From the NCBI RefSeq assembly GCF_000247815.1, contig NC_021672.1, positions 69,042,926 to 69,106,925 of the forward strand: a stretch of DNA of 64,000 nt. Direction: 5' to 3'. The notes below the pieces were generated by a model, which saw only the letters and a program-made list of their open reading frames with translations, had not been told where the DNA came from and did no database searches. How positions within the stretch are numbered: position 1 is the stretch's first letter; each line of letters starts with the position of its first letter. This stretch comes from Ficedula albicollis. Its lineage: Eukaryota; Chordata; Aves; Passeriformes; Muscicapidae. The translations under genes were made by a program, and so were the position numbers. Below are positions 1-55,233 of this stretch, in pieces.

Positions 1-654
1 GGATCAGGAGCAGCCAGGATGGATCAGGAGCAGCCAGCAGGGACCTGCCAGCCCCAGCTCCCGCTGCTCCCAGTGCTCCTGTGCCTTGGGTGGATCTACA
101 GCGAGGAGCTGAAGAACCAGAGGTCAAGTGGGATTAGATGAGCTCTGCTCTCCCTGCAAACCTCCAGCTCCCCATGGGAGCCTTCATCTCCCAGAGGTTC
201 CTATTTAAAGGAATGGTAATGGGGAAAGAAGGAACAAGCCCTGGAATTCTGCATGATGATGTTCAGGCAGGCCTGGGCACAAATCAGCATTTTTGTACAA
301 ATGTGTGCAGTCCCTCAAGGGCTTGCAGCAGGTGCTAAATCCCACCATCCTTCCAAAAACCCAACCCCGAGGCACCTCGCGGCTTCCAGCAGCCCCAGTC
401 CCAGCCTGGGGGGATATTCCAGCGGGAACAGTCGCTGGGAGGCCCCTGGTGCAAAGCAAAGCTGTCAGCTCAGGGCAGGGGCACAGGAAGGGCGGGATCT
501 GCCCAGGGGAGAGCTGGGGAGCAGCTCTGGCCAAGGAGCCTGGCAAGTCCAGGGCTGTGAGGGACGTGGAACAAAGGGCTGGAATTGTCACCGGGAGGGG
601 ACCCGGGGCAGGGAACCCGGAGGTGCTGCTGGCTCTGGCAGGGCCCTGCCAAAC
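1..654. other. GC-rich sequence without recognised gene
   Basis: It begins with a 20-bp motif (GGATCAGGAGCAGCCAGGAT) present nearly twice at 1-38. Nothing coding could be supported; open frames here run into the CR1 copy. Confidence 0.5.
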
Positions 655-823
655 TGGAGCTGTGGAATGCTGGAATGGTCTGGGGGGGAAGGGACCTTAA
701 AAGCTCATCCTGCTCCACCCCCTGCCCCGGCAGGGACACCTTCCATTGTCCCAGCTTGCTCATCCAGCCTGGCCTTGGACACTGCCAGGGACCCAGGGGC
801 AGCCACAGCTTCTCTGGGCACCC
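626..823 (+). repeat. 198-bp segment repeated at 4952-5149
   Basis: From CTGCTGGCTCTGGCAGGGCC through to TCTCTGGGCACC I see no difference between the two places. It includes flank and half of a CR1 copy. Confidence 0.8.
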
Positions 824-905
824 TGAGCCGGGGCCTCAGCACCCTCACAGGGAGGAATTCCCTCATAATATCTAACTTAAACTCTTCTCCTTCAAAACAA
901 GATGA
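657..905 (-). mobile_element. CR1 LINE 3' fragment
   Basis: Reads as the reverse complement of an avian CR1 tail: the tail side with GGAATGGTCTGGG, AAGGGACCTTAAAAGCTC, CCAGCCTGGCCTTGGACACT and AGCTTCTCTGGGCACC. Its first part recurs at 4984-5149. Confidence 0.85.
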
Positions 906-1008
906 GTCTGCAAACTTCTTTGCTAAATTCTTAGTTGTATTCTGTCAAATAAACCCCAAAACAAACCCAAAAAAACTAACAGGTGTCCTTTTTCCTCTTC
1001 TCTCCCAG

Positions 1009-1191
1009 CAATGTGGCACAAATTCCAGTGATGGGAAGAGGCTGCAAGAAGCTGGATTTCAGACAGGAGGCCATGGATTATGCACCAGAGAAGGAGCTGC
1101 TGAACATGAAAGGCATATTATGCACCAGTGAAGGAGCTGCTGAACATGAAAGGCATCAGTGAAAAGTGAAACCAAAGCTGACAAAATCCCA
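1009..1191 (+). pseudogene. RAD51: RAD51-like exon 3 remnant (HhH domain)
   Basis: After acceptor tctcccag it reads QCGTNSSDGKRLQEAGFQT, matching the RAD51 helix-hairpin-helix start (QCGINANDVKKLEEAGFHT). An indel then shifts frame into YAPEKELLNMKGISE. A 40-bp segment (1077-1116) is repeated at 1117-1156, and a TGA follows near ISEK. The end ACAAAATCCCA/gtaagg is a plausible donor. Confidence 0.85.
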
Positions 1192-1576
1192 GTAAGGATG
1201 TTCTGGAACTTTAACCCCAGATATTCCACTGGTTTATCTCTGCTGGCTGAAAATGTTGTGGTGAATTTGGAAGGTCTCCAAAGGGCAGTAAAGGTGATTG
1301 GAGTTGTGACATGACTTGTGATGGGAAAAGGCAAAATGCACCAGGACAGGACTGAACTGAAGGGGAGGATATTTCCATAAAACACAGAAAAGGGATGTTG
1401 GAGATTTTTCTTGGAGCAAAGTTTCAGCTCTGTGCAGAGGTATCAACTCGTGTAAGGTCTGTGAAATATGCATGGAATAATACAGGCACCTCTCCACGAG
1501 GCAGGAAATATTAATTACTGGGGGTTAATGAATGGCATGAGCTCTCCTGACACTGCTCAGTTGGGTTTTCCCTCAG

Positions 1577-1693
1577 GCTGAGGCAGCCAAACTGTTCCCA
1601 TGGGCTTCACCACGGCCACAGAATTCCACCAGCAATGGTCAGAGCTCATCCAGATCACCACTGGCTCCAAAGAGCTGGACAAGCTGCTTCAAG
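1577..1693 (+). pseudogene. RAD51: RAD51-like exon 4 remnant
   Basis: Acceptor ccctcag, then AEAAKL. One base is missing, after which the next frame reads [20 protein letters not shown] and [12 protein letters not shown]. Human RAD51 has [22 protein letters not shown] at this point. The one-base loss closes the frame. Donor CAAG/gtcagc. Confidence 0.9.
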
Positions 1694-2245
1694 GTCAGCA
1701 TTTTATTATTTCTTTTTCCTGCTTAAGCTCAGTTATTGGGGTGGGATTTTCCCATTAGTTTGATCTCTGTATGGAACCACGTAAGACAAGTCTTGGTTGG
1801 ATGAAAGACCTCTAGGACTGCTCTTTAATAATTGCTTTTATTGCTGCAGAAATAGTTTTTAACCCTTTTAGTCATGATGCAAGAGCCAGAGCTGTCCATT
1901 TTTTGATGTTTCTGGTTTATTTAATTCCATGATGTGTTTAGGGAAAACAAAACCAGGCATCACCATCTCCCCATTCCTCTGGTAATCAAAAAATGAAAAA
2001 AAAGTTATTTCATTTCTTAAGCATATTCAGGAACAGACCTGGACTTCTTATCCATGGTATGAACAAGTCTCATGATGACAAGAAGTTTCTCTCTTAGTTT
2101 TGAAACTTTCAGCCAAATTCAGTGTTTAACTGAGTCTCTATACATGTAATATTTTATATGTGGGATAGATACATGCATAGATATCTGTTTGTAACATGTG
2201 ACCTTTAATTTTTATTAATAATAATTATTGTCATTTTCCCTCCAG

Positions 2246-2337
2246 GAGAAACAGAAACAGGATCCATAATGGAGTTATTTGGGGAATTCCATACTGGGAA
2301 GAAGCAGCTGTGTCCCAGCCTGGCAGTCACTGGTCAG
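2246..2337 (+). pseudogene. RAD51: RAD51-like exon 5 remnant (altered Walker A)
   Basis: 92 bp, the same length as the RAD51 exon, open throughout: GETETGSIMELFGEFHTGKK then QLCPSLAVTGQ. The Walker A motif, GEFRTGKT in RAD51, reads GEFHTGKK, so the Mg/ATP-contacting Thr is Lys. Splice borders ccag and CAG/gtgggt are kept. Confidence 0.92.
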
Positions 2338-2552
2338 GTGGGTGGTTCACCTCGTTACAGCCCAGTATTCAGACATTACAGCCTTGGGCTGTTTGCTAAT
2401 TCGGGCACCTCCCTTGACTTTCTAAGTGTCTTTTACTGTCTAGAGGTTGCCATTCCCTAAAACATAGTGGCTTGGACTTAATTTGATCATTTAGTTGACT
2501 CCCTAAACTTCCCAGCTTCTCTGCCCAAAGTTGAGCACCTGTCATCTTGTGT

Positions 2553-2828
2553 AGAATCATGGAATCCTGGAATGGTTTGGGTGGGAAGGGACCTTAAAGC
2601 TCATCCAGTTCCATGGGCAGGGACACCTTCCACTATCCCAGGTTGCTCCAAGCCCCTCGGCCTTGGACACTTACAGGGATCCAGGGACAGCCACAGCTTC
2701 TCTGGGCACCCTGTGCCAGGGCCTCAGCAGCCTCACAGGGAGGAATTTCTCCCAATGTCTGATCTATCCCTGCCCTGTGTCAGTGGGAAGCCATTCCTCC
2801 TTGTCCTGGCACTCCAGAGTGACAGCTA
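2553..2828 (-). mobile_element. CR1 LINE 3' fragment
   Basis: Classic CR1 3' end, reverse complemented: AATCATGGAATCCTGG, AATGGTTTGGGTGGGAAGGG, CACCTTCCACTATCCCAGG, AGCTTCTCTGGGCACCC, ATTCCTCCTTGTCCTGGC. Lies between RAD51-like exons 5 and 6. Confidence 0.9.
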
Positions 2829-2957
2829 CTGTGACAGAGATGAGCACCAGGAATGTTTCCTCTTGATTTTTCCAGCTGAAAGGGACTTCAGTCACAATAA
2901 GTTGAGCTATTATTTGTTGTATGAGCTCAGTGAGGGTATGTGGCCACATCTGCTGTA

Positions 2958-3045
2958 NNNNNNNNNNNNNNNNNNNNNNNNNNNNNNNNNNNNNNNNNNN
3001 NNNNNNNNNNNNNNNNNNNNNNNNNNNNNNNNNNNNNNNNNNNNN
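2958..3045. other. N gap (88 bp)
   Basis: Run of N between two near-duplicate CR1-bearing blocks. Confidence 1.
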
Positions 3046-3320
3046 AGGTGGGAAGAGACCTCAAAGCCCATCCAGTTCCATGGGCAGGGACACCTTCCAC
3101 TATCCCAGGTTGCTCCAAGCCCCTTGGCCTTGGACACTTCCAGGGATCCAGGGACAGCCACAGCTTCTCTGGGCACCCTGTGCCAGGGCCTCAGCAGCCT
3201 CACAGGGAGGAATTTCTCCCAATGTCTGATCTATCCCTGCCCTGTGTCAGTGGGAAGCCATTCCTCCTTGTCCTGGCACTCCAGGGTGACAGCTGCTGCA
3301 AGGGGAAGGAGTCAGAGATG
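3046..3320 (-). mobile_element. CR1 LINE 3' fragment, second copy of the 2.57-2.96 kb block
   Basis: Nearly the same CR1 sequence as 2553-2828, starting right at the end of the N gap. The flank down to TGGCCACATCTGCTGTA is also shared, so this is a tandem duplication and not an independent insertion. Confidence 0.85.
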
Positions 3321-3481
3321 GGGACCAAGAGTCTTCCCTCTTGCTTTTCCCAGCTAAATGGGAATTTGATCACAATAACTTGGGATATTATTTGTTGTAT
3401 GAGTTCAGTGAGGGTATGTGGCCACATCTGCTGTATTTATGGATATTTTATTCCCTGTTCATTCCTTCCCTTCTCCTTTAG

Positions 3482-3576
3482 CTCGCCATACACCATGGGA
3501 GCAGCGAGGGAAAAGCCACATCCGTGGGCACAGAGGGGACCTTCCACCCAGAGCAGCTCCTGGCCATGGCTGAAAG
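3482..3576 (+). pseudogene. RAD51: RAD51-like exon 6 remnant
   Basis: 95 bp, the same length as the RAD51 exon, open throughout: LAIHHGSSEGKATSVGTEGT then FHPEQLLAMAE plus AG. RAD51 has [20 protein letters not shown] here. Acceptor ctttag, donor AAAG/gtcagt. Confidence 0.9.
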
Positions 3577-3978
3577 GTCAGTGAGGGGAACACAGGAGTA
3601 GATGGACTCACAGCTCAGCTGGAAATCGTTTTCCACAGGTCCTGGAGGTTGGTCTGGCAGGTGTTCCCTTTGGAAAGCTGTGGTGTTGCCTCTCCTCTCC
3701 CATCTTTGCTGCTCTCTCCCCACAACTCCGGTGTCATTGTCCCTCAGCATGAGGTGATTTCCCTCTCTTGCTACTGGGAGGGACTGGGAGCTTCCCAAGC
3801 AGCTGGGGACAGGACTGGCTGCATCCTGTCAGCTCTTCCTGAAGGGAATTTGGCCTAACCCTGCTGGCTCCTCCTGCAGCAAGGACTGCTCCCGTGTTCC
3901 CTGTCACCAGGGAATAGTTGGCAGCCAAGGAAGGAGAGGCAGTGCAATGGTGCTTGCAGCAGGTACAGGGTGTCCTTG

Positions 3979-4513
3979 GAATCATGGAATCCAGGCTGGA
4001 GGAGCACTCTGAGATCACAGTGCCAGTTGTTCCTGTCCCATGTCCCCAGGTGCCACATCCACANNNNNNNNNNNNNNNNNNNNNNNNNNNNNNNNNNNNN
4101 NNNNNNNNNNNNNNNNNNNNNNNNNNNNNNNNNNNNNNNNNNNNNNNNNNNNNNNNNNNNNNNNNNNNNNNNNNNNNNNNNNNNNNNNNNNNNNNNNNNN
4201 NNNNNNNNNNNNNNNNNNNNNNNNNNNNNNNNNNNNNNNNNNNNNNNNNNNNNNNNNNNNNNNNNNNNNNNNNNNNNNNNNNNNNNNNNNNNNNNNNNNN
4301 NNNNNNNNNNNNNNNNNNNNNNNNNNNNNNNNNNNNNNNNNNNNNNNNNNNNNNNNNNNNNNNNNNNNNNNNNNNNNNNNNNNNNNNNNNNNNNNNNNNN
4401 NNNNNNNNNNNNNNNNNNNNNNNNNNNNNNNNNNNNNNNNNNNNNNNNNNNNNNNNNNNNNATATCCAGCCTAAACTCCCCTGGGATCACTGAGGCCATT
4501 TCCTCTTATCCAT
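3979..4513 (-). mobile_element. CR1 LINE fragment spanning an N gap
   Basis: The left edge GAATCATGGAATCCAGGC and right edge ATATCCAGCCTAAACTCCCC, then GGCCATTTCCTCTTATCC, are two parts of one CR1 tail (reverse). The 398 N between them replace its middle. Confidence 0.7.
4064..4461. other. N gap (398 bp)
   Basis: Run of N inside a CR1 fragment, between RAD51-like exons 6 and 7. Confidence 1.
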
Positions 4514-4681
4514 TTCAAATGGTTCCAATCATTCCCTTCCCTTTTCGTCACCACGGGTTGCATTTTCCCCTCTGTTTTTGTTTCTGCCGGGGATGTGAGT
4601 TTTTGTTCAGTCTTTTGGCAAAGTTCCTGGCTAACTCCAGGAGCTCCAAGGTTCATCCCTTATTTCCCCCTGATTTTGCAG

Positions 4682-4741
4682 GAATGGTCTCTGCCAGGGC
4701 TTTAACAGTGACCGCCAGGCCCAGCTGCTGGATCAGGCTAA
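4682..4741 (+). pseudogene. RAD51: RAD51-like exon 7 remnant with internal deletion
   Basis: After acceptor ttttgcag the bases GAATGGTCTCT match the RAD51 exon start (YGLS), then jump to GCCAGGGCTTTAAC (ARAFN), skipping about 32 bp (GSDVLDNVAY region). FNSDRQAQLLDQA follows. The 3' end is not recognisable. Confidence 0.75.
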
Positions 4742-4983
4742 AGACTGGAACTCCTTTTCCTCCCCTGCATCCCCAGGATGCCCTGTGTCCCTGAGAGGCT
4801 CCTTTCCTGTGGCACCTCAGGGATGCTCCCCAGGGCAGCAGGTGGAGGAAGCTGTGGCTTCCATTTCCATCTACTTTTCTGCATTTCAATAATTCTCTGG
4901 TAACCTGCTTTAATGAAAAGGCTCAGGAGGATATTGGTGACATGCCAGGTTCCTGCTGGCTCTGGCAGGGCCCTGCCAAACTG

Positions 4984-5149
4984 GAGCTGTGGAATGCTGG
5001 AATGGTCTGGGGGGGAAGGGACCTTAAAAGCTCATCCTGCTCCACCCCCTGCCCCGGCAGGGACACCTTCCATTGTCCCAGCTTGCTCATCCAGCCTGGC
5101 CTTGGACACTGCCAGGGACCCAGGGGCAGCCACAGCTTCTCTGGGCACC
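4984..5149 (-). mobile_element. CR1 LINE fragment, identical to part of 657-905
   Basis: Identical to the corresponding part of the first CR1 copy, together with 32 bp of shared flank to the left. The identity stops abruptly after GGGCACC. Confidence 0.8.
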
Positions 5150-5160
5150 GTGAGTTCTTT

Positions 5161-5224
5161 TATAATCTGCAATATTTCTCTAGAACGCCGTTACTTTTAT
5201 AGTCTGCAATATTTCTCTAGAACT
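5161..5224 (+). repeat. 37-bp imperfect tandem duplication
   Basis: CTGCAATATTTCTCTAGAAC occurs at 5167 and again 37 bp later. It lies right after the end of the repeated CR1 segment. Confidence 0.8.
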
Positions 5225-6129
5225 CTATTAAAAAGAATAAAATTGTTGATGTTGTTTGTTCATTCGCATCGGTTAAATAAATCACTGAGAAGGGGTTTGA
5301 GCAGCCCTTGGTTGGAGCTGGCAGCTCTTCCTTTTTGTCTCTTCATTCTCTGAATCTCTTTGAGTCATCTCTTAAGCAGTTGCTGCAATCAAGATGCTCA
5401 GTGAGGAGAACAGCATTGCTGCCCTGCTGGATTGGGAAATCCAAGTGCAGTTCCTTGGGGAGACTGAGGGGATGGGGAGCTGAGCCTCAGGCTGGGTTTT
5501 GGCAGCGGGAATTCAGTGAGGAGGGAGAGGGGAGATGTCCCAAAATTGGTGACAGCCAACGCTGCTGGGTTTGGGTGCCCCTCCCCAAAAAAGGATCCTG
5601 GTTAAAGGGGACTTGAGGGAGCAGTGGGATGTGCCGGGGGGGCTGTGCTGGATCCCCCAAACCCGGGGCAGGGATGGTGAGCAGTGCCAGAGACACAGAA
5701 CAGTACGGAGGGGTTGTGCTGTCACCTCCAAACTCCAGCCAGGAACGCTGGGCGCTGCAGCTCCACAGAACACTATGGCAGGGCTCTGCTGGGTTCCCAC
5801 ATTCCAGCCAGGAACGCTGGGCGCTGCAGCTCTTTGGGACACTCCCTGATCCAGAGTTTTCCCGTTATTTTCTGTCGTGCTTAGCACCTGCCACTTCATT
5901 AGAGACCCACAGGCTGAACATCCCAGGGGAGCAGCTGGAATCACAGCCGATCAGACAGAAACCGATCCAGGATTGGAAATGAGCCGTTCCACAGATTTAT
6001 TTTTCCCAATGCATTTTTAATTTAAAGCAGGACACTGCCCTCCACACTACCCCGACCCCATGTCCTTTATTTTTGGGGTTTCTCCATGACAATTACCTGC
6101 CTGTGCTGGATAAAACATTCCAATTCCCG
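5225..6129. other. GC-moderate sequence without recognised gene; 69-bp repeat
   Basis: No domain or convincing exon. CCAGCCAGGAACGCTGGGCG is repeated with a 69-bp period near 5735 and 5804, so the stretch 5705-5835 is a two-copy imperfect repeat. A minus-strand AATAAA sits at 6066-6071, next to the CpG-rich stretch that follows. Confidence 0.5.
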
Positions 6130-6264
6130 GCTGTGCGGGGACCGGCGGGGTCCGGGGGGTCCCGGAGCGGCAGCGCCCGCGCCGAGCCCGGTCCCATCCC
6201 GGCGCCGGTCCCGCCCCGCTCCTCCGGGCCCGGGACCCGGCGCACGCGGCAGCGGCGGCACCCG
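6130..6264. promoter_or_regulatory. CpG-rich island truncated by poly-C
   Basis: Dense CG dinucleotides (GCGGCAGCGCCCGCGCCGAG, CGGCGCCGGTCCCGCCCCGC) that end abruptly in the first poly-C run. It could be promoter, first exon or GC-rich coding DNA. A minus-strand frame stays open across it but shows no known domain. Confidence 0.5.
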
Positions 6265-8415
<2,151 letters not shown>

Positions 8416-8520
8416 ACTCCTTTCTCTCCTGTCCTTATCCCACTACTCCCTTCTGTTCCCTCTCCTCTGTTCACCCTCCCTCTGTTCACCGTCCCTCTTC
8501 CCCCCACCTGGACCTTCCCT

Positions 8521-8692
8521 CCCCTCCATTCCCTTCCCTTCTTTTCCCTCCTTCCCTTCCCTTCCCTTCCCTTCCCTTCCCTGAAACTTCCCTGAAACTT
8601 CCCTGAAACTTCCCTGAACTTCCCTTCCCTTCCCTTCCCTTCCCTGAAACTTCCCTTCCCTTCCCTTCCCTTCCCTTCCCTTCCCTTCCCAC
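8521..8692 (+). repeat. CCCTT pentanucleotide repeat
   Basis: Runs of TTCCC broken by a higher-order unit, TTCCCTGAAAC, repeated at 8578-8612. A purine/pyrimidine-skewed minisatellite. Confidence 0.9.
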
Positions 8693-8755
8693 CCCGACAT
8701 CCTCCCTATCCCTCTTCACCCCAGTCTCTCCTCTCTGCCCGTCCTCTCCTCTCCT

Positions 8756-8997
8756 CCTTTCTCCGCAGCCGCGGGGCTCGGGGTGCCGGCGAATAAAGCC
8801 CCGAGGGCCGGAGCCCGGCGCCCCCTGCCCTCGCTGGAGCCCCACACGGGCGGGACCCGCTCGGCGGGACCCCCCATTCCGGTCCAACACACCGCCCGAC
8901 ACCGCCGGGGTTCCGGCTTTCCCTACATCACACTGCGGGTCAGGGAGGGGGTGGGGGTAGGTTGGGGGGACCCCCTCCTCAGGAGGGGGTTCCGGGG
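8756..8997. promoter_or_regulatory. CpG-rich island, possible terminal exon
   Basis: CTCCTTTCTCCGCAG is a good acceptor at 8768, followed by a CpG-rich segment with AATAAA at 8792-8797. This could be a short 3'-terminal exon of a plus-strand gene, but no protein can be assigned and the island is cut by N and poly-C. Confidence 0.35.
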
Positions 8998-9058
8998 NNN
9001 NNNNNNNNNNNNNNNNNNNNNNNNNNNNNNNNNNNNNNNNNNNNNNNNNNNNNNNNNN
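8998..9058. other. N gap (61 bp)
   Basis: Run of N just before the second poly-C tract. Confidence 1.
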
Positions 9059-9063
9059 GAAAA

Positions 9064-11130
<2,067 letters not shown>

Positions 11131-11229
11131 GTAGGGGGTAGGGGAGGGGAGGAAGGGAGGGGAGAAGGGAGAGGTGTAGGAGAAAAGAAACACAGAAGAA
11201 AAGAAAAAGAAAAGAAATGAGAAAGAAAT

Positions 11230-11500
11230 ATGGAGCTCGGGCCAGCGCAGCCTCCCGCTCCGAGCGCCGACGGGCAAATGGCGCTAAAGGCGATTCCCGG
11301 GGTTTAAATCCGCTCGGCCCCGCCCCGCGCAGCCGCACTGGGGCCCCTCACACCTGTGCGGCCCCGCCCCTCACACCTGTGCGGCCCCGCCCATAAATGC
11401 CGGCGGATCCGCGCCGCTCCGCTCACTGTGGTGGATGCTCGTCCCGCGTGCGGCCGGATCGTCGCTGGAGCGCTGCGCGGAGCCCGAGGTGTGGGGGGAA
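11230..11500. promoter_or_regulatory. CpG island with duplicated E-box/GC-box module and TATA-like site
   Basis: A 23-bp unit (CTCACACCTGTGCGGCCCCG then CCC) occurs at 11347-11369 and 11370-11392; each copy has a CACCTG E-box and a CCCCGCCC GC-box. ATAAAT follows at 11393. This order suggests a plus-strand core promoter with initiation near 11420, but the downstream region is lost in an N gap and poly-C. Confidence 0.55.
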
Positions 11501-11631
11501 GGAGGGGAAGGATTGAAGGCAGGTTGGGGGGAAGGAGGAGGAAGGTATCGTGGAGAGGGAGCAGGAGGAGCCGGGGTGGGAGGGAAGAGTGGAAGGAGGT
11601 GGAGGAGGATTGAAGGCAGGTGTGGAGGATT
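11501..11631. repeat. Purine-rich GGA/GAAGGAGG stretch
   Basis: G/A-rich with repeated GGATTGAAGGCAGGT (near 11510 and 11608) and GGGGGAAGGAGG. Low complexity just before the N gap; it may be first-intron sequence of the putative transcript. Confidence 0.6.
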
Positions 11632-11661
11632 NNNNNNNNNNNNNNNNNNNNNNNNNNNNNN
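11632..11661. other. N gap (30 bp)
   Basis: Run of N directly abutting the third poly-C tract. Confidence 1.
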
Positions 11662-14253
<2,592 letters not shown>

Positions 14254-14450
14254 TGGGTCCCGCCGCCGCCCCGCGGAACGAGCGGCGCTGGGTCGCCGCG
14301 GGCGGGCGGAGCCGCTCCGGCGCTGCCGCTCCTGCTCCGGCTGTGCCCGGGGCGGGACCGGGGCTCGGAGCCGCTCCCGCCGCTCCACCGACACCCGCCC
14401 GGTGGGACTGGATCCTCTCCCTCCTCTCCACCGCTTTCTCTGGGGCTCGC
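14254..14450. promoter_or_regulatory. CpG island
   Basis: Very CpG-dense: CCCGCCGCCGCCCCGCGGAA, GGGTCGCCGCGGGCGGGCGG, GGGGCGGGACCGGGGCTCGG. GC-boxes on both strands. Likely the promoter or first exon of a nearby gene, with direction uncertain. Confidence 0.6.
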
Positions 14451-14814
14451 AGTCTCCAAAGGAAAAACCCGCGGGTTTAAAAAGCCCGTGAAGACTTTGA
14501 CTTTTAATTTCTAGAACACAGGAAATTCTTAGTGGGAAAGAGCCACGAGGGTCATCAAATCAGACAGTGATAAGAGACTGGTCCATGCAGGGATTGAATT
14601 CAGAATTTTGTCTTTCTTGGCTCCCTGCTCCAAGCACCTGAGCCGATCTCAGGGTGTGAGGAAGGTCCTGCCTGGGGTGGGAATGGCTGCTGCCAGCAAG
14701 GGAATTCCTACGCAAATGCAGCTCCTGTTTTTCTGCTAACGCTGTTTTACACACCAGCCCTTTTCAGGATTTACTCAGCAGCTGTAAAGGTGCTCATTCC
14801 GTGTCTCTTTCCAG

Positions 14815-14915
14815 AAGAACTGAGCAGGACAAGTCCTGAGGGGTCACTTGGTCCGTGGCCAAAGTTCTGGAGAGTGTCAGGGCTGGTCCAGCCTGCAGAG
14901 GGGCGTGTCCTGCAG
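14815..14915 (+). CDS. Exon-like cassette, unknown gene
   Basis: Bounded by a polypyrimidine tract and acceptor (GTGTCTCTTTCCAG) and a consensus donor (CTGCAG/gtgagtg). The 101 bp hold 33 open codons in one frame (ELSRTSPEGSLGPWPKFWRV and on to VLQ). I do not recognise the product. It could also be a UTR exon or chance, but it sits 360 bp downstream of a CpG island in the right orientation. Confidence 0.3.
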
Positions 14916-15559
14916 GTGAGTGTTCACAGCCCAAAATCACAGCAGTGCTGAGGCTGGGGCTGCTTTTCTGGCCCAGAGCTGCACGGAGCCCTCAGTGACT
15001 CCCACTCCGTGCCAGGAACGTTCCTTGGTGTTTCCCAGGTGTCCCAGCTGGCTGGGAATGGGGGCAGGAGGAGGTGGGAGCCCCAGGAAGGGAACCAGCC
15101 CCTCTTGTCCTCGCTATTTGCAGGGGAGGAGCTGTGCTGCAGTGTCCTGCCCGTGGCACAGCGTGCCGAGCACACATCCCGGGGATGGGCCCTGGGATTC
15201 CTGGGCACTGCTGGGATGGACGTGGATAAAGGGCTGCCCACAGCTCCTGGGCCAGGGGCTGCCCTGAACAGGCACCTGGAGATGCTTCAGCCCAGACAGA
15301 CCCCACTGACCCCCAAAATGACCCCAAGAACAGCTGGCAGCACCTGGGAATGTGGGCAGGGTGTGTTTGCAGAGGGGCTCAGACAGGAATTCCTGGTGCT
15401 GACCTCCTGGAGCTCCTGCACACCCCCAGGTATGTCCCACCCACCCCAAATCCCTTCCCCTCCAGCCTGGAGACATCATCCACCAGCAGTGTTAAAGCCA
15501 AGGGAATCTTTCCTCATATAGAAATTAAACCCCAAGCAATGGCCCTCAGAGATGCCTTA
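14916..15559. other. GC-moderate sequence without recognised gene
   Basis: Moderately GC-rich, with several acceptor- and donor-like sites but no recognisable protein. The composition turns AT-rich shortly after 15.5 kb. Confidence 0.4.

Positions 15560-55233
<39,674 letters not shown>

Larger units (their letters stand above)
1009..4741 (+). pseudogene. RAD51: RAD51-like unprocessed pseudogene (exons 3-7 remnants)
   Basis: Five segments on the plus strand match, in order, consecutive exons of the RAD51 recombinase, separated by intron-like DNA with AG/GT borders kept: 1009-1191, 1577-1693, 2246-2337, 3482-3576 and 4682-about 4741. The match is to RAD51 and not DMC1, for example AEAAKL with [11 protein letters not shown] and [13 protein letters not shown]. 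Three exons are frame-broken (a 40-bp internal duplication and indels in the first, a one-base loss in the second, a deletion of about 32 bp in the fifth). The other two keep the expected 92 and 95 bp and stay open. No exons 2 or 8-10 were found. A gene-sized DNA copy rather than a retrocopy; probably dead. Confidence 0.88.

Noticed and set aside
253..1131. 292-codon open frame on the plus strand
   Set aside because: It runs through a CR1 tail and into the RAD51-like exon in the wrong frame; no domain.
1009..4741. DMC1 or another RecA-family gene instead of RAD51
   Set aside because: [15 protein letters not shown] and [11 protein letters not shown] are RAD51-type; DMC1 has clearly different residues at these places.
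5540..5570. Possible RAD51 exon 8 (GACAGCC, resembling the VDSATA segment)
   Set aside because: Only a short stretch matches and the rest of the exon is absent; chance is likely.
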